The position numbers and the translations under genes were made by a program. The notes under the pieces are model-generated. The model saw nothing but the letters and a program-made list of their open reading frames with translations, was not told where the DNA came from and searched no databases. A DNA stretch of 64,000 bases, taken from an uncultured Oleiphilaceae bacterium (GTDB taxonomy: Bacteria > Pseudomonadota > Gammaproteobacteria > Pseudomonadales > Oleiphilaceae). Positions 1-8,545 of the stretch are shown here, piece by piece. Position 1 is the stretch's first letter, and every line of letters starts with the position of its first letter. The DNA is taken from the NCBI GenBank assembly GCA_913060665.1, contig CAJXUY010000007.1, positions 1 through 64,000 of the forward strand. The letters are read 5' to 3'.

Positions 1-78
1 AAATTAGTCATTAACTATGAAAGTCTAAATTTTACGTGGTCATGCAAAGCTCTCAGTTAATCTAATGAGGAAATCGTT

Positions 79-1086
79 ATGCCTAGAAAACAGCTTGCCT
101 ATAGCTTCAAAAATGAAGCGAAACAACAACTCAATTTAGACCTCTTAACATCTCATGCTCATGAATTAATTGCCGCCTACTTTGGTTTCTCAAGCCTTGC
201 GGGAATGGATTCTGACGGAGTTATACTCGAGTTCTCGAACATTGATGAGGACTGCTACAGCTTAGATGACGACGATGAGGTTGAGCCTGATAGGGTGTTG
301 TTTTATTCTCGAGCACAAAAGTTTGGATGCCCCGAGAGTAAACTAGAAGCTTTATTTCAGTTGCTGCTCCAATTAATCGAAAGTACTAACCTTCTATTCA
401 TATCGTACGGCAGCGATATTGACTATTCTTTAAGTGATAAAAATAAAGACGCTGTAGTTGGAATGTTTAAAAAAGGGCATTGCAACGCTGTCTTTTTACT
501 ACAGTGTGAGCGGCCGAAAGAATCAGATTTATACTGGTATAAACAAAAGCAAGCAGGGGAAAACGTTCCGGCGAATATGGCCGAGTTTGCAATTGAGTCC
601 GAGAAGAAATTTCTTGATTACCAATTATTCAGATCATCTTTACTATTGCTAGAAACCGCTGATAACTTATGTGCAGAGACTGCGTTGCTACTGGCTAAAC
701 ATGCAGATGAAGACCAAGAGCGCTTATATGTTCGAGCTGCTGAGTTAGGTTCATGTGAGGCAAAATCTGTTTTGGCTACAGGGTACGAATATAAAGAATG
801 GTTAGAACCAGCAGCTAAAGCTGGTTGTGCTAGTAGCCTGGAGCTTTTAGCGCGTCGAGCTGCAGATGGGGTTACTAATGAATCCGCATTTGAAGCTCAT
901 AAATGGATTTATCTATCTGAGCTATATGGCTACAACTTAACTCAGAGTACTGCAGATAATGATGAAGACTATGGCCCTGTTTTTGTCCTGTTCGAGGGGA
1001 TTGAGTTACCTAATATACCTGAAAAAGAAGTAGCTAAGGCGTTGGCGGTTGCCCAAAAAATTTACGCAGAAAATAGTCCGCGCTGA
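79..1086 (+). CDS. hypothetical protein with Sel1/TPR-like C-terminal half
   Basis: A 335-residue protein of unknown function. The ATG is preceded by a good Shine-Dalgarno sequence (GAGGAA, 7 bases upstream). No signal peptide or membrane segment is visible, so it is probably cytoplasmic. Residues 1-190 are acidic and unrecognised. Residues about 195-335 are Ala/Leu-rich short helices with phrases such as LYVRAAELGSCEAKSVLA and WLEPAAKAGCASSLELLA, which resemble Sel1-like repeats (a TPR relative used for protein binding), followed by a HKWIYLSEL helix typical of such arrays. The repeat call is my inference from spacing. It stands alone, followed by a hairpin shared with the convergent lipoprotein gene. 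Function not assigned. Confidence 0.6.
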   Translation: MPRKQLAYSFKNEAKQQLNLDLLTSHAHELIAAYFGFSSLAGMDSDGVILEFSNIDEDCYSLDDDDEVEPDRVLFYSRAQKFGCPESKLEALFQLLLQLIESTNLLFISYGSDIDYSLSDKNKDAVVGMFKKGHCNAVFLLQCERPKESDLYWYKQKQAGENVPANMAEFAIESEKKFLDYQLFRSSLLLLETADNLCAETALLLAKHADEDQERLYVRAAELGSCEAKSVLATGYEYKEWLEPAAKAGCASSLELLARRAADGVTNESAFEAHKWIYLSELYGYNLTQSTADNDEDYGPVFVLFEGIELPNIPEKEVAKALAVAQKIYAENSPR

Positions 1087-1190
1087 TTAACTGGCTGCAA
1101 TGGGTAGGGGTTATATGACATAGTTGGTGTAGGGGGGAGTAGTCTGTACTTGAAACTAATCGAGTCACCCCCCTAGCTTGCAGTATTCAA

Positions 1191-1224
1191 AAACACCGAG
1201 GATACTTTTGTACTCTCGGTGTTT
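1191..1224. terminator. bidirectional hairpin terminator
   Basis: A 10-bp perfect stem (AAACACCGAG / CTCGGTGTTT) with a 14-base loop lies between two convergent genes. The A-rich and T-rich flanks let it work in both directions. A second, weaker pairing (seven G's near 1130, C's near 1170) lies just before it. Confidence 0.6.
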
Positions 1225-1264
1225 AATTTATGCAATTGAAACTCACATGGTCTCAATAATCAAG

Positions 1265-2335
1265 TTATATTGAATATCCAGATATCAACCATTTATCTTC
1301 TGTAAATTTCATATCAACTCTTTTCAGATCAGTTCCTTTGAGTGCAACATAAGCAAAATCCCGTGTTTTCTTATTAGAATAATGGAACTTTTCTACTTCG
1401 ATATCAGCTAAGTTTGCTTTAACAAGTTTACTCGATGTTAAAGCGCGACTAGCAGAGCTCTTGCTTACCGTCACAGAGCTTAGCTTTCCCTGATTTTTAT
1501 TTTTAATTGCACTAACAAACTGGTCGACAATTTTTTGGAATTTTGAGAGCTGGTCTTCATACTCTTTTTGCACATCGCCAATTTCTTTTTGGATTGCTTC
1601 GATTCGTTGTTTGGCTGCATCCTGATAATCACTTGCTGGGTAACGTTTTAAGAATGACTGATAGGCCTCAATCCACCTTCCTTTTTCGCGATATCGTTTC
1701 TCACTCATCTTGGCTTCTTCATAGCCCATTTTTTCATATTTCTTTTGCTGTCTTTCTCTTGCTGCAACTTGTTCTTCTGCGGCCTTTCCTTCCAACTCCT
1801 TCAATATCAGGTGCAGCTCTTTGTTTTCAGGAAAGCTTTTTAGAAACTCTTTTACTTTCTTAAGTTTATTATACGATGAGCCTTTCATGTTTTTGACCGC
1901 ATCGACGGCACTGGCTTCCACATCACCTACTGCGAGAATATAGCCCTTCGCAGAAAATATACCGCCACTTTTGAGCATCAATAATGGCATCGAGTTATCC
2001 TTTACGGTTAATGCAAGCTCATAAAGATCTTCTTTTTCTTGAGGCGTAACCGAAAACTCAACTTTATTGCCTTTATTTAAGTCCATGCCCATTTGCACAA
2101 TAACCACTTTGTCAGCATCAAATTTCGGATCATGAACATAAATAGTTACTTTTTCCTTATCAATTTCAGATTTAATCAGACCTTTAAGGTTTTTTTGTTG
2201 GGGGTTGAGGGGTTTAACTTCTTCATAGCCATTGATAGTTTGTACAAATAACCCATAGGTCTCAAATTCTGGCTTAGGCTCGGAGCATGCCACCAACATG
2301 GTGACGAGAATTGAACATAAAATCCTTTTTAACAT
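1265..2335 (-). CDS. hypothetical lipoprotein with coiled-coil segment
   Basis: A 356-residue probable lipoprotein. The start at 2335 gives a clean lipoprotein signal (MLKRILCSILVTMLVACSEP, lipobox LVAC) and is preceded by GAGAG. An in-frame start 14 codons further upstream would bury the signal and was rejected. The mature protein has a beta-rich N-terminal half, then a highly charged helical stretch (about residues 195-270, rich in E, K, R and Q) likely to form a coiled coil. The short C-terminal domain ends in KWLISGYSI and resembles the beta-sheet tail of small NTF2-like lipoprotein modules. It should sit in the outer or inner membrane facing the periplasm. The family was not recognised, and no partner gene is adjacent. 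Confidence 0.6.
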   Translation of the reverse strand: MLKRILCSILVTMLVACSEPKPEFETYGLFVQTINGYEEVKPLNPQQKNLKGLIKSEIDKEKVTIYVHDPKFDADKVVIVQMGMDLNKGNKVEFSVTPQEKEDLYELALTVKDNSMPLLMLKSGGIFSAKGYILAVGDVEASAVDAVKNMKGSSYNKLKKVKEFLKSFPENKELHLILKELEGKAAEEQVAARERQQKKYEKMGYEEAKMSEKRYREKGRWIEAYQSFLKRYPASDYQDAAKQRIEAIQKEIGDVQKEYEDQLSKFQKIVDQFVSAIKNKNQGKLSSVTVSKSSASRALTSSKLVKANLADIEVEKFHYSNKKTRDFAYVALKGTDLKRVDMKFTEDKWLISGYSI

Positions 2336-3526
2336 TTTGGTTCTCTCAAGTAAGTTGAATATTAAAATTGTATCCATTTAGCATGAATGAAGGCTGAACC
2401 AAGACCTTAAAGTCCTGTAAAAACATCCTTCCATTCAGGCCTTAAATAATAACATTGTTTAGATAGAGACAAAGAGCGGGTAGAGGGCTACAGCATCACA
2501 AATTCTGATTTTTCGATGCGTATAAAGTAGCGTGATATGAGTGAGTAAAGCCCTACTATAATTAAATTCGGTGGAAGTTGTTTTCTGACTACTTGTTCAA
2601 TTGTTTCTCGCATTTAAGGGGGGTGTACTAAATCGATAGAATGTCCAATTCGCCTCAAACCTAGACCAAAAATATAAGCCTTGTAGTGATAACAAATAAG
2701 GGGGCGGTGGGAATAAAGTTTGAGCAAGTCTAAATATTTGCTTTCTCACACTAACTATTACCTCAAAAAAAGATCACTTTATTCTTATTAAATAAAAATA
2801 GCGTGTTTCAGCAACTAATTGAAATCACAACCCATTTGCTGCCTTAGATAGCAGGAGCCTGTTTAGGCAGAGAACGGCCAAAAGCAGTCATTGGGCATGC
2901 TGAAAATTGGTGAGGCGTAGCGCTGTCTTTTGGCGGAACTCTAACGCTTTTAAGTTGCCATAAAACCACTTGAAATTCAGTAACAGAAATCCTTTTCTTC
3001 TGCTGTAAATTATCTAAGTTGAGCCTCAATTATACATATTTTATGATTAAGCATCTCTTATTAACATGCCTAGCAATGTTAGGCCAGAATAGTTGCGACT
3101 TTGATCCCTAAACGGACAACCAAGATCGATACCACAAGTAATCACCGCAGCGAAAGATTTTTTTCTTCTTGAAGAAGCTTTTTTCACCCTTTCTTGTCGT
3201 GTATTTATATCAACTAAATCAACGTCAACTAAGAAGTCCTGCGCAGTAATAATTTAGCCCCTTATTATCTTATAGATCTTTAGAGGTAATATTTTGCTTC
3301 TGAGCTAGGCTGTATAGAGAATTAAATTTAAAGATTCAGTCAAGGTCGCTAGCTCAGATTAACAACATACAGGTATTTCAATAACCTTGTACGTGGGTGC
3401 TTATAATTGCTTTCCGATTTTGGTGTAAAGGTGTAAAGAGACAAAATATTTTCATCTAAAAATAATTATTCTGAATAGTTACCATTATTTTAATAAAGAA
3501 TTGCAGAAAGTGGAGTTTAATCACGT
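2336..3526. other. 1.2-kb AT-rich intergenic region
   Basis: No convincing gene is present. A 61-codon minus-strand frame (2844-3029) lacks a ribosome-binding site and recognisable content. The stretch just before 3527 is very AT-rich and presumably holds the promoter of the two-gene module, but I could not fix a -35/-10 pair. The low coding density is typical of an accessory region. Confidence 0.5.
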
Positions 3527-5161
3527 ATGAATAGTATTAATATTTTTATCAAAGAAAATGTAAAGAAAATAGGGCAAGGCGCACACGTTGCACCTGATAT
3601 CCCTGAAAAAAAATTAAATAATGCTATTGTTGCTTTCAAATGTGAAGACTTTTATGAATCCATATTGGCTATATATGATAATACCCTTATGGGCAGCTCA
3701 AAAGAGGGGTTAGTTTTTACTGGTGAAAAAATAATCTTTAATAGAGGGGAGCCTATTGAGTTTGCCTTTAATAGTCTTAAATCTATTGAACATATAAGAA
3801 ATGAAACTACAAATGAAAAGGGTAAAGTGAGTGTTGATGAATATATCATAATAGTCACAAAAGATAATGAAGATCATAAAATAACAGGGTTGAGAAGTGG
3901 GAGTTTTAGTTACAAGGAATTTTCAGTTTTATTGGATAAAATAATAACAGAGTTTGAAGATTACAAAGAAGAAGTTCAGGTAAAAACTATTATAGAAATG
4001 CCTCCAGAATTAAAGGTCGCATATTTAAAAGTTATCGTAAATATGGCATTTATAGATGACAAAATAATTGATGAAAAAGAATTGGCCGAGTTGTTTTTAC
4101 TTATGACAAGGCTTGAGTTGAATAAAGAATCAAGGTTTTCGATAAGGTCATACATTTCAGAGATAACAGAAGATACAATAGAACCTGTTAAAAGTTTACT
4201 TGATTTTATAAAAAACACTTCAGAATCAAGCCATTATAAATCTTTAATGATCTCATTGGTTAAAGATTTAATTAATGTATATTTCAGCACAAAAAATACG
4301 ATCGATAGAGATTTTTTGTTTTTAGAAGCCAATAGGGACTTATTTGATATATCTAATGAGGAAATTGATCTTGCATATTCTGCTGTGGAAAATGACTACA
4401 AGTTATTAACAGAGGATATAGATGATAGTGAAATTAAGAAAAACGCTAAGGAACTGGCTGCTAAAGCCGTTGCGGCTGGGACACCCTTGGCTGCTGTCTA
4501 TATTTCTGGTTCTGTAATTGGAATGTCAGCGGCAGGAATAACATCAGGTCTTGCAACTCTTGGCATGGGCATGGGTATGACAGGTGGTATAGCAGTTATT
4601 GGTGTCGTCGGTGTCATGTCCTATAAGGGTATGAAACATTTGACAGGTGCAAACGAATTAGATAGATATAAAACAAGAGAGTTAATGCTTCACGATGTGA
4701 TAAAGCAAACACAAAAAACAATATCATCAATCATTGATGATATTAATTATATAGTTAAGAAACTAAATGACACCATTTTAAATCATAGTGACCAAACAGA
4801 GAAAATAAAAAAGTTAGTAAAACTGGTCGCACAATTCCAAGGTGCAATGAAATCTGTTGATAACAAAGCAGAAAAATATAAAAATTCCGTTGAACGAATA
4901 CATTCCCCAAAAAATCTAGATATTGAGCGTCTTAAATCACTAACTGATTCCCCAACAAAAAAGAAAGTCTATGATTTTATAATTGAAAATTATGATAAAG
5001 AAGAAAATAGCTTTGTTTTAAAAGATAATATAACAACAGAAGTTTTAGATAAAATGGCAGAATTATTTGAAGTGTTGGGTTACTTTAACATGGATAATAT
5101 ATTGAAAGGGAAAGCAGCTGAAGGGATGAATAAGTTAAAAGGAAAATTGTTTGGTGGATAA
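3527..5161 (+). CDS. hypothetical protein: PH-like, TerB-like and Gly-rich membrane segments (module gene A)
   Basis: A 544-residue protein, first gene of a two-gene operon. Residues about 40-145 (ILAIYDNTLMGSSKEGLVFT, then alternating beta strands) look like a bacterial PH-like domain. Residues about 155-295 (ELKVAYLKVIVNMAFIDDKI, then acidic helices) resemble a TerB-like helical bundle. Residues 307-373 form a Gly/Ala/Met-rich hydrophobic stretch (SAAGITSGLATLGMGMGM) that could insert in a membrane. Residues 375-460 look like a long coiled coil. The C-terminus ends in a Lys/Gly-rich tail. Base composition is far more AT-rich than the chromosomal genes to the right, and codon use is A/T-ending, which suggests transfer. 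Spacing to the only plausible Shine-Dalgarno (GGAG) is long, about 11 bases. Domain calls are by eye. TerB-like domains recur in stress and phage-defence contexts, so a defence or membrane-surveillance role is a guess. Confidence 0.65.
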   Translation: MNSINIFIKENVKKIGQGAHVAPDIPEKKLNNAIVAFKCEDFYESILAIYDNTLMGSSKEGLVFTGEKIIFNRGEPIEFAFNSLKSIEHIRNETTNEKGKVSVDEYIIIVTKDNEDHKITGLRSGSFSYKEFSVLLDKIITEFEDYKEEVQVKTIIEMPPELKVAYLKVIVNMAFIDDKIIDEKELAELFLLMTRLELNKESRFSIRSYISEITEDTIEPVKSLLDFIKNTSESSHYKSLMISLVKDLINVYFSTKNTIDRDFLFLEANRDLFDISNEEIDLAYSAVENDYKLLTEDIDDSEIKKNAKELAAKAVAAGTPLAAVYISGSVIGMSAAGITSGLATLGMGMGMTGGIAVIGVVGVMSYKGMKHLTGANELDRYKTRELMLHDVIKQTQKTISSIIDDINYIVKKLNDTILNHSDQTEKIKKLVKLVAQFQGAMKSVDNKAEKYKNSVERIHSPKNLDIERLKSLTDSPTKKKVYDFIIENYDKEENSFVLKDNITTEVLDKMAELFEVLGYFNMDNILKGKAAEGMNKLKGKLFGG

Positions 5162-6677
5162 AAAACCTTATAAGAAAGATGAAGGTAATGCTTTAAAAGT
5201 TCAGAAGCATCAGCTAAAAGAGGCTGATGATAAAGTATCTGAAATAGATAGCCTTTTATCAAGTATTCTAAATGAGCAATCTGATAGTGATAGGCTGCTT
5301 GATAGCATGGTTGCTGAGATGGAGGGTTTGGTAAGCGATACAACTGCTGAGGTATCGCAAACTGTTTTTAATGAAACTCTAGAATCAATTGAAAAAGACT
5401 TAAATAGTGCTGGTAGCAATGTAACAATTCCGATTGTTTCAAAAATAGATCATATTGAGCTAGATGATGACTCTAGCTGGAGTGATTATCTTAATATGAT
5501 TGAAGATTACGGTTTCAAAAATAACCTTAATCTTAAGGAAGACCCTTTCCAGCATTTAATGACTAAGTCTCAGCAGGTAGAACTTCAAAAACGAATTAAG
5601 GATGATTTTACTCTAAAAAATGCTAATTGTGATCAGTATGATTACATGATTGCTGGCACCTGTGGTGTTATTGGTGGGCTAATTGATGTTCTATTTGTTG
5701 GAATGCCGGGTGATAGTAAATTAGGCAATATAACAGATGATGTAGCCAACAAAACCACAGAAAAATTTGCTTCACTTTTAGGCTGGGATAAGGAGAAAGC
5801 TCTTAATAAAGGTAGTAATACAACAAAAAGTGCGATTGGATTTTTAGAAAGAAAGTATGAAATAAATTACGATCAATCAACAACTCAAGGTGCCATTGCC
5901 AAGAGCGGCACTGGCGGGGCTGTAAAAAACCTTTCGAAAAATAACCACCACCTTAAAAGTCTGGGTCATTCGCCTGATATTGTAGGTTTGTTTTTTTCAA
6001 TTTTGAACCAGTTCACAGGTACCTCTACGTTTGTTAGTAATGGCAAAATAATAACTATTGATGCAAAAAAACATCAGTTACAAGGAGGTAACTTTATTGC
6101 AAAGATATTTTGTGGTTTTGCAAATTGGTTTGGTCATATCATGTCTGATTGGACTGGCTCATCTGGTGCAGGGGGTCGAGGTGCTGGAGTGCCGATACCT
6201 TTTTATAACCTATTTCAATTGATTAACTTTGGAAGGTTTGGAGAAAACGACAGAAAAACTTTTGCAATGATAACTAGTGAGGTTTTTGAAGAGGGCTATG
6301 ATTTTAGGCATGGAATGGCTATGGCAATTCCTGTGATCATCACAGAATTGCTAGTTAGGCTTATGTATACTATAAAGTCCCATTTCTATCATGATAAACC
6401 TTGGAAAGATTCTATTCCCAGAGCCAGTGTCCCTGAAGTTAGAAGAATGCTACTAGTCGGTCATGGTACACTTTGCTTAATTGATGGAGCAGATGCAGCT
6501 ATTCGGGCAAATGGTAATCTAGTTCAGTTTTTACTTAGAACTAATTTAATCGCATGGTCTAGAACTGGGAAACTTGCTTTAAAAGAACTGTCTGTTTGGT
6601 ATCACAGTGGTCACATAGATGCTGATATTGTTGATGAGTATTTGGATAATGAATATAAAAAAATGCTAAACGGATAG
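5151..6677 (+). CDS. hypothetical membrane-associated protein with conserved His/Asp motifs (module gene B)
   Basis: A 508-residue protein whose start overlaps the end of the previous gene by about 11 bases, so the two are translationally coupled. The start is non-ATG: TTG at 5151 or GTG at 5154, behind AAAAGGA; no in-frame ATG exists before residue 53. Residues 1-100 are acidic and helical. Residues 165-185 are a hydrophobic Gly-rich segment (GTCGVIGGLIDVLFVG). The core carries a polar, family-like block: HH at 266-267, LGHSPD at 271-276, a hydrophobic run (GLFFSILNQF), WFGHIMSD at 326-333 and GSSGAGGRGAGVPIPF. A second hydrophobic region lies at 388-410. From memory, the His/Asp block resembles a family of uncharacterised proteins scattered among distant bacteria, with no known function. 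It looks enzyme-like or metal-binding, but that is inference. Same AT-rich composition as its partner. Confidence 0.65.
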   Translation: MVDKKPYKKDEGNALKVQKHQLKEADDKVSEIDSLLSSILNEQSDSDRLLDSMVAEMEGLVSDTTAEVSQTVFNETLESIEKDLNSAGSNVTIPIVSKIDHIELDDDSSWSDYLNMIEDYGFKNNLNLKEDPFQHLMTKSQQVELQKRIKDDFTLKNANCDQYDYMIAGTCGVIGGLIDVLFVGMPGDSKLGNITDDVANKTTEKFASLLGWDKEKALNKGSNTTKSAIGFLERKYEINYDQSTTQGAIAKSGTGGAVKNLSKNNHHLKSLGHSPDIVGLFFSILNQFTGTSTFVSNGKIITIDAKKHQLQGGNFIAKIFCGFANWFGHIMSDWTGSSGAGGRGAGVPIPFYNLFQLINFGRFGENDRKTFAMITSEVFEEGYDFRHGMAMAIPVIITELLVRLMYTIKSHFYHDKPWKDSIPRASVPEVRRMLLVGHGTLCLIDGADAAIRANGNLVQFLLRTNLIAWSRTGKLALKELSVWYHSGHIDADIVDEYLDNEYKKMLNG

Positions 6678-7218
6678 CCGACTTTCTTTAAGCTTCAGTC
6701 CTCTCAATATGCCAGTTCGCACAGGAGGTTTCACTTACTTAAACCAGCCTCTAACAACGGACAAAGCCCCTCAAGTCTAAAGCACCTTGTATTGTCAGCT
6801 AAGAGTCTGCTGCTGACAAAAAATCGATAGCCCCTTTTCTTTGATTGGCCAAAACCAGCCCTTTAGATATGTGAGGAATTAGCTTCGGTCAACCATTGCT
6901 ATAGAGCAAAATCGATACTTTTTAAACAATTTGATCACAAAGTGATGTTTAAAGCAGTTCTGTGAACTTCAGTTTGATGATGCATTTCTGATAATTCACT
7001 CTGGTTATCGAAATATTACTCTTCTCCAGATTTTTCTTTAGCACAAAAGTTACTTGCAGTATTTAATGGGATGGATGTCAGATTTTTTTTAGTTAATTCA
7101 TTTATACTTACGGTGCATATACAGTTAAATCAATATGCTACGTATTTAATGTATTAAATACGCTCGAATAAACAAAACATAATAAACGATATAGTTGTAT
7201 CAATAGGGAATATATACA
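6678..7218. other. intergenic region after the two-gene module
   Basis: About 540 bases without a gene. It contains a 15-base word, TCAGCTAAGAGTCTG (6795-6809), that recurs exactly at 8724-8738. No clear poly-T terminator for the module was found. The last 100 bases are AT-rich and probably hold the promoter for the PEP-CTERM gene. Confidence 0.5.
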
Positions 7219-7920
7219 ATGAGAGTACCAATGGGAAAATCAATAATAAAAACAGGGATAATAGGGGCTGTACTGCTATTTTCAATGACCACAAATGCAT
7301 CGTTAATTGAGCATAATGGTTATGAACTGGATACAGACACAAACATCGTTACAGGTGCTGGACTAGAGTGGTTGCAGTGGGATGAGACTGTCGGCCATTC
7401 AATAGATAGCGCCCTAAGTAGTTACAGCGGTTGGAGGCTCGCCACAAACACTGAAATGTCATCATTGTATAATGATTTTTCTTTTGGGTTAACGTTTGAT
7501 GCTAATGAAAATACAGCGCAAAGTGTTAATCAGGCATTTACTGCAGATGAAAATTCTACAGCCAATAAATTTATTTCCATTTTTGGTGATACCTATAAAG
7601 CGGCTGGTTTTACATATAACTCCTCTGATCCATTTTCTCAGTCATTAGCCTTATTTGGGGGTGATAGCGATGGAGACTCTAAGTTTAATAGAGCAGAAGT
7701 GCACGACGACTATATAAATCATGTTACTAGCTTTGAATCTGCTGGTCGGGCATTTATAGATCTAGACAGCTTCTCTTCCCATTCAGCAAACCCTGCTAAC
7801 AGTGGTTATGGCATTGCTTTAGTGCGAGTTGCTTCCGTTCCTGAGCCTGGGTCACTTGCCTTGCTGGGTTTAGGTCTTGCAGGACTAAGTTTTACTCGTA
7901 AAAAACAGAGCAAACGTTAA
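7219..7920 (+). CDS. PEP-CTERM sorting-signal protein
   Basis: A 233-residue secreted protein. The N-terminus is a signal peptide (hydrophobic run IIKTGIIGAVLLF, cleavage near TNAS). The C-terminus has the full PEP-CTERM tripartite signal: VPEPGS near residue 207, a hydrophobic helix (LALLGLGLAGLSF) and a basic tail (RKKQSKR). This signal targets proteins to the exosortase EpsH/XrtA, which is tied to exopolysaccharide export. The body begins with a short strand and GLEWLQWDETVGHS, then SGWRLATNTEMSSLY, resembling the DUF1566/Lcl-type lectin-like fold common in such proteins. The start could be 7219 or the in-frame ATG at 7231. No exosortase is in the window. An Asp-rich DGDSKFNRAEVHDD stretch may bind calcium. 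Confidence 0.85.
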   Translation: MRVPMGKSIIKTGIIGAVLLFSMTTNASLIEHNGYELDTDTNIVTGAGLEWLQWDETVGHSIDSALSSYSGWRLATNTEMSSLYNDFSFGLTFDANENTAQSVNQAFTADENSTANKFISIFGDTYKAAGFTYNSSDPFSQSLALFGGDSDGDSKFNRAEVHDDYINHVTSFESAGRAFIDLDSFSSHSANPANSGYGIALVRVASVPEPGSLALLGLGLAGLSFTRKKQSKR

Positions 7921-7960
7921 TTTTACGTCTAGGGTAGAATTCTGGCAAAAAATTCAAATT

Positions 7961-8040
7961 AAAGAGCAACCAAATGCTATAGAGCTTCAGTTGCTCTTTA
8001 AAGAGGCCTCTATAAAGGTATAGAGGCCCTTTTACTTTTT
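7961..8040 (+). terminator. tandem hairpins, second a Rho-independent terminator
   Basis: The first hairpin pairs AAAGAGCAAC (7961-7970) with GTTGCTCTTT (7990-7999). The second pairs GGCCTCTATA (8005-8014) with TATAGAGGCC (8019-8028) around a 4-base loop and runs into CTTTTACTTTTT. The second is a good terminator for the PEP-CTERM gene. It lies only 20 bases before the next start, so it may also limit readthrough. Confidence 0.7.
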
Positions 8041-8059
8041 ACATAAAGGAATATTAATC

Positions 8060-8545
8060 GTGAACGCTAGAATAAACCAATCTGCACTAATGGTGTTTTT
8101 TATAGGCATCGTGTTGTTATCAGGCTGTACAGCAGTGCCTTTATTGCAAGAAGAGGATGCAAATTTTGATAAAATCACTAAATTTGAGCCAGAGAAGACC
8201 CGGTCTGTAATCTATATTCTTCGAGGGGTGGAATCTGATTTTCAAGGGCACGAGCTTTTTGTAGACGTAAATGGTGAGAGTGTTGCTACATTCCCTATGT
8301 CTTATAAAAGATTGGAATTAGGTCCTGGTGCAATTAATTTGGAACCGTCGATTCCAGGAGCTTTTTCTTTTGAAGAAGAAGAAAATTTTGATATTAAGGC
8401 TGGTGAAGTGTTTTTTGTAAGAATGGAGGCTCATGCTAGGCTCGGCATACCAAACACTGGCAGTGTAAAAAAAATACCTGCTGATCAAGCAAAGCAGATG
8501 ATCAAAGTTAATAAATTAAAACCACTAAACTCAGAAAGTATTTGA
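8060..8545 (+). CDS. hypothetical lipoprotein, DUF2846-like
   Basis: A 161-residue lipoprotein. It starts with GTG at 8060 behind a good AAAGGA. The signal is MNARINQSALMVFFIGIVLL with lipobox LSGC. The mature domain (residues about 45-150) starts with TRSVIYILRGV and continues HELFVDVNGESVATFPM, then a late AGEVFFVRMEA strand. This order is characteristic of the DUF2846 fold, a small beta-sandwich found in many periplasmic lipoproteins of unknown role. It is probably monocistronic. The family assignment is by pattern only. Confidence 0.7.
   Translation: MNARINQSALMVFFIGIVLLSGCTAVPLLQEEDANFDKITKFEPEKTRSVIYILRGVESDFQGHELFVDVNGESVATFPMSYKRLELGPGAINLEPSIPGAFSFEEEENFDIKAGEVFFVRMEAHARLGIPNTGSVKKIPADQAKQMIKVNKLKPLNSESI

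Noticed and set aside
2844-3029. A 61-codon minus-strand frame
   Set aside because: No ribosome-binding site, no recognisable motif, and composition like the surrounding non-coding DNA.
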